From Zhongshania aquimaris (lineage in GTDB: Bacteria > Pseudomonadota > Gammaproteobacteria > Pseudomonadales > Spongiibacteraceae), in contig NZ_JAHWDQ010000004.1 in NCBI RefSeq assembly GCF_019312595.1, positions 124,001-188,000 of the forward strand: a stretch of 64,000 nucleotides of DNA. The letters run 5' to 3'. The notes below the pieces were generated by a model. The model made no database searches. It saw nothing but the letters and a program-made list of their open reading frames with translations, and was not told where the DNA came from. Both the position numbers and the translations under genes were made by a program. Below, in pieces: positions 1 to 7,687 of this stretch (its first letter is position 1; each line of letters begins with the position of its first letter).

Positions 1-40
1 AAAGCAGGAGGATCAGGGACACTAGGGGCTTAATCTTTTA

Positions 41-667
41 TTGGAAACGCCTGTGTCTTTGCCCGCCGACGATCAAGAACTTATTCGCCGCCTTAAAATG
101 GGTGATAACAATGCGTTTAAGCAGCTTATCAGCAGCTATCACCCGAAATTACTTATCGTTGCCAGGGCCATTGTCGGCGATGTTTTTGCGGAAGACGTCA
201 CCCAAGAAGCCTGGAGCTCTATTTACAAGGCAATCGCTAAATTTGAGGGGCGGTCCAGCCTGTCGACGTGGATGATTCAGATTGTGAGCAACGAAGCTAA
301 ATCGAGGCTGCGCCGGGAAAAGCGTCACAGTAGTTTTGGGGATATCGACGAAGTGCGCCCCGAGCTTGACGCGAATAGCTTTAATGGCGGGGGGCACTGG
401 GTGAATCCCCCATCGCACTGGGACATCAATACACCAGAGCTCATGCTTCAAGAGGATCAGTTACGACATTGCATAGAACACACATTAACAATATTGCCAG
501 AAAACCAGAAGGCCGTGTTTTTACTTCGCGATGTGGAGCAACATAGTTTGGAGACGATAGCCGAGCAACTATCTCTTAGTGAAGCAAATGTTAGAGTGAT
601 TTTGCACCGGGCGAGATTACAACTTATGAAAACCATCAATCATTATCAGGAGACTGGAGAATGCTAA
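41..667 (+). CDS. ECF-type RNA polymerase sigma factor
   Basis: A 208-residue sigma-70 family protein of the extracytoplasmic-function group, which would redirect RNA polymerase to a small stress or envelope regulon. Region 2 is visible at about residues 14-90 (a KMGDNNAFKQLI-type start, then the FAEDVTQEAW motif followed by an ARFEGRSSLSTWM-like 2.3/2.4 block). Region 4 lies at about residues 145-200 (LPENQKAVFLLRDVEQHSLETIA followed by a helix-turn-helix). An acidic 35-residue linker separates the regions. The frame is closed by a TAG at 23-25, so the start must lie after that: TTG at 41, GTG at 53 or TTG at 59. TTG 41 is used because AGGGG lies about 12 bases upstream. Its 3' end overlaps the next gene by 7 bases, so the pair is probably translationally coupled. 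The regulon cannot be read from the window. Confidence 0.85.
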   Translation: METPVSLPADDQELIRRLKMGDNNAFKQLISSYHPKLLIVARAIVGDVFAEDVTQEAWSSIYKAIAKFEGRSSLSTWMIQIVSNEAKSRLRREKRHSSFGDIDEVRPELDANSFNGGGHWVNPPSHWDINTPELMLQEDQLRHCIEHTLTILPENQKAVFLLRDVEQHSLETIAEQLSLSEANVRVILHRARLQLMKTINHYQETGEC

Positions 668-903
668 ACTGCAGGCAATTTACCGATCTCGCCAGCGACG
701 ATATCGATCTCCAGCACACTGGCTGGAAACGGCTTGAAATTCGCGCGCACCTGATGATTTGTCGCCACTGTCGACGTTTTCGCCGCCACCTCGATCGCAG
801 CCGCCAAACTGGTGCGGCTCTGGCACAACAGTTATGGCGCGGCGACGACGCCATGGCGGATATGATATTTTCGCGAATTAACCCGTCAAATTCAGGAAAA
901 TAA
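661..903 (+). CDS. small zinc-finger anti-sigma factor
   Basis: An 80-residue protein that overlaps the sigma gene by 7 bases. It carries the zf-HC2 signature: Cys4 near the N-terminus, then HLMICRHC (HxxxCxxC) at about residues 30-37. That is the zinc-binding anti-sigma domain that holds an ECF sigma factor inactive in the cytoplasm. The second half is short and basic and has no membrane helix, so this is a soluble, minimal anti-sigma, unlike RseA/ChrR-type proteins with extra sensory domains. Family assignment rests on the HxxxCxxC motif plus gene order. Partner binding is inferred. Confidence 0.75.
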   Translation: MLNCRQFTDLASDDIDLQHTGWKRLEIRAHLMICRHCRRFRRHLDRSRQTGAALAQQLWRGDDAMADMIFSRINPSNSGK

Positions 904-954
904 GACACATCATCGCCCGCACTTTCTTCACACCGCACCCATCACTGCTCTAAA

Positions 955-973
955 CCCGCCACTACGCGGCGGG
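955..973. terminator. convergent hairpin at the end of the sigma operon and sensor kinase
   Basis: CCCGCC - 7-base loop - GGCGGG, a perfect 6-bp stem. Read on the minus strand it overlaps the kinase stop codon and is followed by TTTAG, a weak U-tract. It could also stop transcripts from the sigma/anti-sigma pair. Strength is uncertain. Confidence 0.4.
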
Positions 974-2194
974 TAAATAAACTCTAAATTCAGCACCTTG
1001 TCCCTCTTCGCTATGAAGTGTTATTCGCCCTTCATATTCATCGAGAATCCGTCGACAGATTGCCAAGCCAATGCCATTACCCTCATACTCTTGCTCAGCG
1101 TGTAGTCGTTCGAAAACGCCAAAAATCCTTTTACTGTACTGCGGCGCAATCCCAACACCATTGTCTCGAATATAAAACCCAAGCTCGCCACTTTCTCCAT
1201 CTTTCAGCGGGCCAATTTCTATCGTCGGGGGCTCCTTATCTCGACTAAACTTAATCGCATTATTCAATAATTTTGAAACCAAGGTCGTTAATGCCTCCAT
1301 GGGCAAAGCAACTGTATCGAGTGCTTCGCGCTGCAATACCACCCCGTACTTTTTCATCTCTGCTGCATTCATTGAGAGCGCCTTTTCTAAAGCGTCATTG
1401 AGCGAGGAAGGCTCAAATTCACTGACGGTATTCAGACTCGAATACTCGTGTAAATCATCAATCATGGACGTTGTGTGTTTGGCCGACTTAACCATCATCG
1501 TCAACCATTTGGCTTCGTCCTCTGCCAAGCGATCGGTCAAACGATCCGACAATAACTCACCAAATACGGCAATCGAACGCAGCGGCTCTTTGATATCACG
1601 CGACGTTACTGTCGCGTAGCGCTCAAGTGCCACATTCGAACGCTCCAAGGAAACCTGATTTTGCTCAAGCAGGGTTTTCATCACGCGTGTTTCGGCAAGC
1701 TCTTCAGTGCGCTCATCCACCAACTGGTGCAAATCCCGCGACAAACGCTCCACCTCTGCACGCTGTTTAACATTTTCGGCAACTTCGTCACGCAACTGTT
1801 GATTCAAATCTAGCAGCTGCTTATTGCTGGGCAGCGCCAAGGCCTTGGGAATTAATGGCCACACAATAATGGCCGTACCAACAGAAGCAATGGCGGTGAT
1901 CAGTTTCACAATACCGCTAAGCCAATAAGCGCCGTACCAGACATTGAATATATTAATGAGATGGGTCGCGCCGCAGGCGAAGATAAAGACCGCAAACATG
2001 ACGAATATAAAGTTGAATTTTAAGTCGTCACGCTTGCGAACTAGATAGACCAAAGCAATGGGAATAGTGAAGTAGGATAGAGTGATCAACACGTCGCTTG
2101 TGACGTGTAAAAGCACCAAGTCTTCATTCCATAAATAACAATGCCCGTGGGGTGGCATTTCTGGGCCTAGCAAAAAATTCATTAAGTCGGACAT
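962..2194 (-). CDS. ethylene-receptor-like sensor kinase lacking the phospho-acceptor histidine
   Basis: A 410-residue membrane protein. Residues about 25-120 form three hydrophobic helices that match the copper/ethylene-binding domain of plant ETR1. D34 and Y41 have the spacing of ETR1 D25/Y32, and the CGATHLIN block gives C74 and H78 at the spacing of the Cu(I) ligands C65/H69. A coiled coil (about 125-190) leads to a dimerisation helix where the usual SHD(L/I)KEPLR box reads SRDIKEPLR. The His position is R199 (codon CGT at 1598-1600, one transition from CAT). The ATPase domain looks intact: NNAIKF N-box at 311-316, DNGVGIAP at 344-351 and GNGIGLAIC at 372-380. It may therefore bind ATP without normal autophosphorylation. 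No response regulator adjoins it. Ligand binding is inference from the conserved residues. Confidence 0.8.
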   Translation of the reverse strand: MSDLMNFLLGPEMPPHGHCYLWNEDLVLLHVTSDVLITLSYFTIPIALVYLVRKRDDLKFNFIFVMFAVFIFACGATHLINIFNVWYGAYWLSGIVKLITAIASVGTAIIVWPLIPKALALPSNKQLLDLNQQLRDEVAENVKQRAEVERLSRDLHQLVDERTEELAETRVMKTLLEQNQVSLERSNVALERYATVTSRDIKEPLRSIAVFGELLSDRLTDRLAEDEAKWLTMMVKSAKHTTSMIDDLHEYSSLNTVSEFEPSSLNDALEKALSMNAAEMKKYGVVLQREALDTVALPMEALTTLVSKLLNNAIKFSRDKEPPTIEIGPLKDGESGELGFYIRDNGVGIAPQYSKRIFGVFERLHAEQEYEGNGIGLAICRRILDEYEGRITLHSEEGQGAEFRVYLPAA

Positions 2195-2481
2195 TTCACC
2201 AATCCATAATTTGCATGCTGCCTACCATCTTCCAATGCGCAGCAGAATAATGTCACTGTATACACTTTCATAATGTCGTTCATCTTTATAGCAAGCTAAA
2301 TTCAAGCACAACACTGTGTATTTCACCTAGCAGGCAACAAAACTCCGCAAGCTAGTGGGACTGCAGTACCCAAACCCAAGACTAGATGTCACGCTAAAAA
2401 CGTCTAATTCGACAAAAGCAGAACGCCAAAATCAGCTCACCCAGCACTAAATATAGACCTACAAACAGTAACTATCCTAAT

Positions 2482-3090
2482 TTATAGTGATTTTACGCAG
2501 CTACTATCTTGCTCGGGGTACTTTGCGGTTACGTCGCGATAAAACGCTTGGATCCGCTCAATATCATAAGCGTAATTGCCGCTCAGCCTATATTCCGGTG
2601 CAATACCAACATATTTTTTTGCATAATCTAGCTGAGCGGCCAACACCGGCAGATCCGCACCTGACGCAATATGGTAAAAACCGCCCTTCCACGCCTGAAC
2701 TTTGCTACGCGTGCCCTCTGGGGCAATGATCAAGACCATGTCATCGGTCTCTTTAAATAACACCACCATTTGGCTGACAAAATCATGATGACTACTTCGC
2801 TCGACGGCAACACCACCAAGCCAGACCAAGAAGCGCCCCTGCAAACCCGTAAACAAGCTGTGCTTGCCCATAAAACGCACCTGGCGACCCAAGCCAGCGG
2901 CAAGCACGACCATGAGAAAAAAATCCCAATTGCTGGTGTGCGGCGCAACAATCATGACGTACTTGCGAGCGACAGGCTGTTCGCTGGTAAATCGCCAGCC
3001 CCTTAGGGCAAATAAACCACCTACCAGAGCGCGAATAATTTTAAGTAACAGAGGATAACTGCTAATCGTTTTGCCTTGAGACATCGCCAT
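2482..3090 (-). CDS. PlsC-family lysophospholipid acyltransferase
   Basis: A 202-residue protein with acyltransferase motif I (PHTSNWD, HxxxxD), motif III-like EGTRSK at about residues 125-130, and a conserved hydrophobic N-terminal segment. The family transfers acyl chains to lysophosphatidate or related lysolipids at the inner membrane face. The HTSNWD variant of motif I is typical of a compact PlsC-like subgroup about 200 residues long, often annotated only as 1-acyl-glycerol-3-phosphate acyltransferase. It stands alone, with about 290 bp to the next gene downstream. The exact acceptor lipid is unknown. Confidence 0.8.
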   Translation of the reverse strand: MAMSQGKTISSYPLLLKIIRALVGGLFALRGWRFTSEQPVARKYVMIVAPHTSNWDFFLMVVLAAGLGRQVRFMGKHSLFTGLQGRFLVWLGGVAVERSSHHDFVSQMVVLFKETDDMVLIIAPEGTRSKVQAWKGGFYHIASGADLPVLAAQLDYAKKYVGIAPEYRLSGNYAYDIERIQAFYRDVTAKYPEQDSSCVKSL

Positions 3091-3300
3091 TTAATGCATT
3101 CACCAGCTTTATTATTGTATCGATCCAGGGCCTCAGAACGACGTAATTTGTGCTCAGCAAAGCCTTGGGCTATATCGACGATTAGCAGATATTACACAAA
3201 ACAAGCCCAATGCGCTTGCCGCTTTGTACTCGCTCCACTATTCTGCCGACTCACCTAGTAAAGACGGCCCAAGCCGTTTAAGAATAATATCGTCAATAGG

Positions 3301-4446
3301 ATGAATACACTCTTGCCCATATTTTCCGAACTCCGCTTAAGGCAAATATTGCTGATCTGCATCGCATTAATATCGACACATGTGACCGCCGATAGCGCTA
3401 GCGACCAGCGGTTAAGCAATTTACACACTCGCTCCGCCTCATTCCCTGCAATTAATTCACATTCTGAGCCAGCGCTGCAGGGAGATGGCTACGGTTTTGT
3501 TAACGACGCTGACAGTCTGCTCGACAACTTGAAAAACATTTACGATGAGGGGGTCGCTTTAGATGGTCGATCAAGAGGCATTCTGGTTATTCCCGGCGAC
3601 GAAACCGAGCTGGTCGAACAATTAGAGAATGCCGATAATGACATAACCAGTTTTGCCGCTGGCGGTCACTTCGCTCTGCTGACACAAGATAAAAATTGGG
3701 TGGTAGTCGGGGGCTCTGAATTTAATGGCAGTGGTCGATTTATTTACGACGAAGGCGATGCCAATCGACTGCGCTTTGCCACAATTCTCGGCTTGTTCTC
3801 GCTTGGTGATCTGCAATCTAGCGTTAACGTATCTGCACTTTGGAAAAATTACTTAGGCCTAAACTATCGCTTCAGCTTGGAAAGCATGCCCAATACCCGA
3901 ATTGGCATTACCGCAAAACTTCAAAACATCAGTGTTATCGAGCGTAAAATTTCAATAGAAGACTACGACGAAGACAAGCTATTCGACCGCGGCAGAGACG
4001 TTGAAAATAGCATCCAAGCCAATGCCGACCTCGGAATTGAGCACCAAATCGACAATTGGTTATTCGGCTTAGAATTAAACGATATTTATCAGCAAGAAAT
4101 TGAAGGACCCGAGGGGACTCGCTACCAGCAGCGGACGCATATCAGTGGCAATATCAACTACAGCGCAAACTGGGCAAGTTTGCGCTTAGACGCCGACCTT
4201 AGCCCACAAAAAGGGTTTGGCGAATTGTCGTCCCGCAGAGCATACGCGCTTAGCGGCCTACTCCCTGTTAGTGACAAGCTGCAGTTACTACTAGGCTATA
4301 CTTGGCTACACAGCGGCAATGATTCGAATTTACCGACGGTAGGCTTGCATTATCGCCTCGGTGAATTACTCAGAATCGAGGCCCAATTTAGCTATGCTGG
4401 GCCCCGCGAATTTGGCGGTGGCGCTAGCCTGCAACTGCCTCTGTAA
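3301..4446 (+). CDS. exported outer-membrane beta-barrel protein, TraF-like
   Basis: A 381-residue protein with a signal peptide (hydrophobic stretch at about residues 14-30, ending HVTADSA). The middle has helical segments typical of the TraF-like outer-membrane family (DSLLDNLKNIYDEG at about 71-84). The C-terminal half is rich in alternating amphipathic strands (for example LLLGYTWLHSG) and ends in hydrophobic residues, as beta-barrels do. The resemblance is to proteins annotated 'conjugal transfer protein TraF', which in chromosomes like this are not linked to conjugation. No transfer genes are nearby. The last 23 bases overlap the convergent GMC oxidoreductase gene. Function is unknown. 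Confidence 0.55.
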   Translation: MNTLLPIFSELRLRQILLICIALISTHVTADSASDQRLSNLHTRSASFPAINSHSEPALQGDGYGFVNDADSLLDNLKNIYDEGVALDGRSRGILVIPGDETELVEQLENADNDITSFAAGGHFALLTQDKNWVVVGGSEFNGSGRFIYDEGDANRLRFATILGLFSLGDLQSSVNVSALWKNYLGLNYRFSLESMPNTRIGITAKLQNISVIERKISIEDYDEDKLFDRGRDVENSIQANADLGIEHQIDNWLFGLELNDIYQQEIEGPEGTRYQQRTHISGNINYSANWASLRLDADLSPQKGFGELSSRRAYALSGLLPVSDKLQLLLGYTWLHSGNDSNLPTVGLHYRLGELLRIEAQFSYAGPREFGGGASLQLPL

Positions 4447-6082
4447 CCGTTGGCGACTCAGCGCCTAGAGATTGCTTAGCAGGAATATACGCCATGGCGT
4501 GCTCCGTCAGCGCGGTAATCGTCAGCGATGGGTTAACCCCCAGGTTAGACGACAAGGTAGACCCATCACAAACTAACATATTTTTATAACCGAACACTCT
4601 GCTCTGCACGTCAACCACGCCGTCGGCGGCGGAGCGCCCCATTCCAACACCTCCCATGCAATGGGCTGTCGCAGGAATATTAAACAGAACTTCGGTGATC
4701 AGACTTCCAGCCATGCCACCCAAACGCCGTGCAGCCTTCAGGGCGAACTCGCTAGCCTCGGGAATATGGGCGGGAATTTTGGGCCCAAAGCTGACCATGT
4801 GCTTACTAAAAGGCCAATACCAGCGACGCTTATAGAGCATATCAATGTGGCCGTCCAAGGTTTGCATACACAATAATATGATGGTCTGTTTTGCTAAGCC
4901 AAAAGGGATAAGCGATCCGATCGCCTGCCTAGGATTGCGCACTAAAAGTCGAATCAAGGTGTAAATCCAATTAAACAATCGCCGCCAATCTGTCTTCCCA
5001 CGTATCATCGCGGTCACCAATAGCCCCATTGCATCAGAGCCTCGCGGATAACGGGTAGCTTCAATATGGGTTTTTTCGTCAAGGTAAATGCCGGAACCAA
5101 TAGCGATACCAGAATCCATATTGTCCACATTGGGTAAGCGCACACCAATCAACGACTCCGCATTTGTTCTAACGCGACGGCCAAGTTGCGTCGATATATT
5201 GGGGAGCGACTTTTTGTCTCGCAATTTAAAAAGCAGATCCTGAGTACCTAGCGACGAACCCGCAAACACCACAGCCTTTGCACGCCAGCGGCGTTTATTG
5301 CGAAACAGTAAAGACGTGCTGCTGACGGTGGTCACCTCGTAGCCGTCTTCGCCATCTGCTTTTCCATTTAATGGCACAACGTCAATGACTCGGGTTTCAG
5401 AGAAAACCTGCGCGCCCTGCTTTTCCGCCAAATAGAGATAGTTTTTGTCGAGGCTATTCTTGGCGTTGTAGCGGCAACCGACCATGCAGCCACCGCAGGC
5501 GATGCAACTATTACGATCAGGACCTTCACCGCCAAAATAAGGATCGGCATACGATTTACCCGGCGCCTCGCCCTCGTCACCAAAAAACACCCCAACTTGG
5601 GTTTTGTAAAAACTATCACCACAGCCCCAATCTTCAGCAGACTCCTTTAGAATTATATCCGCCGGCCCAAGGATGCGGTTTTCAGTGACCCCGAGCATTT
5701 TTTGAGCTGTGGCGTAATGCGCGGGCATATCGGTTGCCCAGTCTTTTAAACCCGCCCAACTGCCCTGCTGCCAAATAATTGGCTTCGGCACTAATAAGGT
5801 ATTTGCATACGTAATTGAGCCACCGCCCACGGCATTGCCATGTAAAACCAGGACATGCTTAAACCACTTAATATTGAAAAAGCCCTTCAAGCCCAGCATT
5901 GGCCGCCACAGCCAGCGGTGAAAATACCAATTGGATGGGGGATACGTTTCAGCACTCCAGCGCTTTCCCATCTCCATAACGGCAACGCTATAGCCCTTCT
6001 CGCTCAAGCGATAAGCAGACACCGAGCCGCCAAAGCCAGACCCGACAATTAAGTAATCGACATCGTATTCCACGCAAAACAC
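4424..6082 (-). CDS. GMC-family FAD oxidoreductase (cholesterol-oxidase-like)
   Basis: A 552-residue flavoprotein. The N-terminal Rossmann motif GSGFGG (about residues 14-19) binds FAD. A GGGSITYANTL block follows, then a Cys-rich CIACGGCMVGC segment (about residues 190-200). The C-terminal GMC signature ends in NLGVNPSLTITALTEHAM, with the catalytic-region AHCMGG. The pattern is that of the cholesterol-oxidase-like branch of GMC enzymes, which oxidise alcohols on hydrophobic or steroid-like substrates. The Cys block is characteristic of this branch and not of choline or glucose oxidases. Start is GTG at 6082; GTG at 6073 is an alternative. It is divergent from the TetR gene at 6173, with an operator-like repeat between, so it is probably repressed by that regulator. 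The substrate is not determined. Confidence 0.8.
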   Translation of the reverse strand: MFCVEYDVDYLIVGSGFGGSVSAYRLSEKGYSVAVMEMGKRWSAETYPPSNWYFHRWLWRPMLGLKGFFNIKWFKHVLVLHGNAVGGGSITYANTLLVPKPIIWQQGSWAGLKDWATDMPAHYATAQKMLGVTENRILGPADIILKESAEDWGCGDSFYKTQVGVFFGDEGEAPGKSYADPYFGGEGPDRNSCIACGGCMVGCRYNAKNSLDKNYLYLAEKQGAQVFSETRVIDVVPLNGKADGEDGYEVTTVSSTSLLFRNKRRWRAKAVVFAGSSLGTQDLLFKLRDKKSLPNISTQLGRRVRTNAESLIGVRLPNVDNMDSGIAIGSGIYLDEKTHIEATRYPRGSDAMGLLVTAMIRGKTDWRRLFNWIYTLIRLLVRNPRQAIGSLIPFGLAKQTIILLCMQTLDGHIDMLYKRRWYWPFSKHMVSFGPKIPAHIPEASEFALKAARRLGGMAGSLITEVLFNIPATAHCMGGVGMGRSAADGVVDVQSRVFGYKNMLVCDGSTLSSNLGVNPSLTITALTEHAMAYIPAKQSLGAESPTVTEAVAG

Positions 6083-6129
6083 CTTTTTTCACCGCAGCCG
6101 AGCAGCGCGGCACAATTTGACAATAGTTC

Positions 6130-6162
6130 ATGTCACTTTACATCTGACATCAACCCATGTCA
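6130..6162. promoter_or_regulatory. candidate TetR operator in the GMC/TetR intergenic region
   Basis: Three half-sites alternate in orientation: ATGTCA (6130-6135), TGACAT (6145-6150) and ATGTCA (6157-6162). The last two form a perfect 6-6-6 inverted repeat ending 10 bases before the TetR start codon. A TTGACA at 6117-6122 could be a -35 box for the TetR gene. The inner sequence TCACTTTACATCTGA (6133-6147) recurs with one change upstream of the second TetR gene at 24718-24732. Confidence 0.55.
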
Positions 6163-6172
6163 AAATTTCAAG

Positions 6173-6853
6173 ATGCCAAAAACAATCGCAAAATCCAACA
6201 AAGACGCCGCCCAAATGCCCCAAAAGTCACGCCGCTACCGAGGTAGCAGTGGCGACCAGCGCCGCAGCGAACGCTACGAGCAATTACTCAACGCCGGTTT
6301 GAGTGTTATCGGCAACCAAGGTTACGCCGCCGCAAGCGTGCGGAGTATTTGCAGTGAGGCCGGATTAACTGAACGCTATTTTTACGAGTCCTTCGCCAAT
6401 CGCGAAGCTCTGCTAGCAGAGGTATACAAGACTCAAACCCGTTATCTAAAAAGCCGGATGCTGGCTGCCTTTGAAGCGTCAGAGCGCAACACCGCCGCCT
6501 TTTCCCGCGCTGGTTTACAGGCTTTTTTCGACACACTCTCTCAAAATCCTGATATCGCTCGACTACTGCTTTTCGAGATACTGGGGGTCAGTGACACGAT
6601 TGACGAACTCTACTATGAAGCGATGGAAGAGTTTGCGGTCTTGATTCGAGCGCTGACTGAATCCTTGGGATTGGCAGATATTTCTGACATACCTGATCAG
6701 GGCATGGTGTACGCCGGTTTGGTCGGCGCAGTCTTGCAAATCGCTCGCCGCTGGGCGCTCACAAATTACCGTGAGCCCGTGGACAGCGTCATTGAGAGTA
6801 GTTTATTTTTATTCGTTGCGGCTACCAATTACAGTGCTGCAAAACCGCAATAG
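6173..6853 (+). CDS. TetR-family transcriptional regulator
   Basis: A 226-residue one-component repressor. After a basic, poorly conserved N-terminal arm of about 30 residues comes the TetR helix-turn-helix (about residues 35-80: ERYEQLLNAG..., then AAASVRSICSEAGLTERYFYESF). The rest is a helical ligand-binding domain. It is a paralogue of the regulator at 24757, sharing the CxEAGL.xRYFYxxF core and overall length. It lies divergently 90 bases from the GMC oxidoreductase, which it most likely controls together with its own gene through the repeat at 6130-6162. The inducer is unknown; it is presumably a hydrophobic substrate of the oxidoreductase. Confidence 0.85.
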   Translation: MPKTIAKSNKDAAQMPQKSRRYRGSSGDQRRSERYEQLLNAGLSVIGNQGYAAASVRSICSEAGLTERYFYESFANREALLAEVYKTQTRYLKSRMLAAFEASERNTAAFSRAGLQAFFDTLSQNPDIARLLLFEILGVSDTIDELYYEAMEEFAVLIRALTESLGLADISDIPDQGMVYAGLVGAVLQIARRWALTNYREPVDSVIESSLFLFVAATNYSAAKPQ

Positions 6854-6860
6854 CAGTTTA

Positions 6861-7616
6861 CTATTCGCGAACGATTCTAGCGCCAACCGCCTCCAATTCC
6901 GCCTTGCACTGCCGCCACTCGGGCATAGCCTCGGTCATTAATGCATAAAATCTCGGGCTGTGATTAAACTCTTGGATATGGCAGAGCTCGTGGACGATAA
7001 CGTAGTCAATACAGCGCAAATCTGCCTTAATCAAATGGGTATTCAAACAAATACGCCCCTCTGCAGAACAGCTACCCCAGCGCGAGCGCATACGCCTGAG
7101 CCGAAGTTCCGGGACGCCGCTAAGCCAGGGAAGACGGCTAGCCCACAAGGCTAAGCGTTCAGCGAACAACTGCTGGGCTTGCCGTAAATACCATTGCTGC
7201 AAAACGCGACGCACCTGCTCCGAATCGTCATTTACACCGTGAACACACAGCTCACCATCGCCGGCTAACACCTTTGCCCGCCGCGCACCGGCCACAATCC
7301 TAAGCGCCAGCGGCGCACCTAAATAATCGTGAAGCTCACCCGACTGGAAGCGAAGCACGTCGCCTTGCTGAAGAAATACCACTTGCTGACGCTGGCAGAT
7401 CCAATCTCTATTGCGGATGAGCATCTCATCGATATCGGCCTGCAAGGTCGAAAATGGCGCTCGCAATACCACACCAGAACGGCCCACCTGCAAACTGAGT
7501 TTGCGACGCCGGCGCCGACTGCGAATAATGGTAATCACAATAGTTTGATCTGAGTACCGCAGCTGTTGCTGACTGCGCAGCTCGGTAACCCGCTTCGATT
7601 TAAGCGCTCTTAACAC
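6861..7616 (-). CDS. YgjP/WLM-type zinc metallopeptidase-like protein
   Basis: A 251-residue protein with the zinc motif HELCHIQEFNH (HExxH plus a third His) at about residues 211-221. The preceding RMRSRWGSCS block is diagnostic of the YgjP (DUF45, M48-like) family. The N-terminal half is basic (RSRRRRRKLSLQV) and carries beta strands, as in the family. Start is GTG at 7616; the length fits relatives. In several bacteria ygjP-like genes sit with restriction systems, but here the neighbours are a TetR gene (7 bases away, convergent) and a kinase. The substrate is unknown. Confidence 0.8.
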   Translation of the reverse strand: MLRALKSKRVTELRSQQQLRYSDQTIVITIIRSRRRRRKLSLQVGRSGVVLRAPFSTLQADIDEMLIRNRDWICQRQQVVFLQQGDVLRFQSGELHDYLGAPLALRIVAGARRAKVLAGDGELCVHGVNDDSEQVRRVLQQWYLRQAQQLFAERLALWASRLPWLSGVPELRLRRMRSRWGSCSAEGRICLNTHLIKADLRCIDYVIVHELCHIQEFNHSPRFYALMTEAMPEWRQCKAELEAVGARIVRE

Positions 7617-7687
7617 GATCGTCGCCCGCTAGTCAGAAAATTTGCAGAGGCGCAGGAGTGCAAGATACAGTTCATGGAAGATGAGCC

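Noticed and set aside
3301-4446. evidence of a conjugative element from the TraF-like gene
   Set aside because: No other transfer, relaxase or mating-pair gene is in the window.
6117-6145. sigma-70 promoter for the first TetR gene
   Set aside because: TTGACA is good, but the -10 candidates at proper spacing (TACATC) match only three of six bases; mentioned only within the operator entry.
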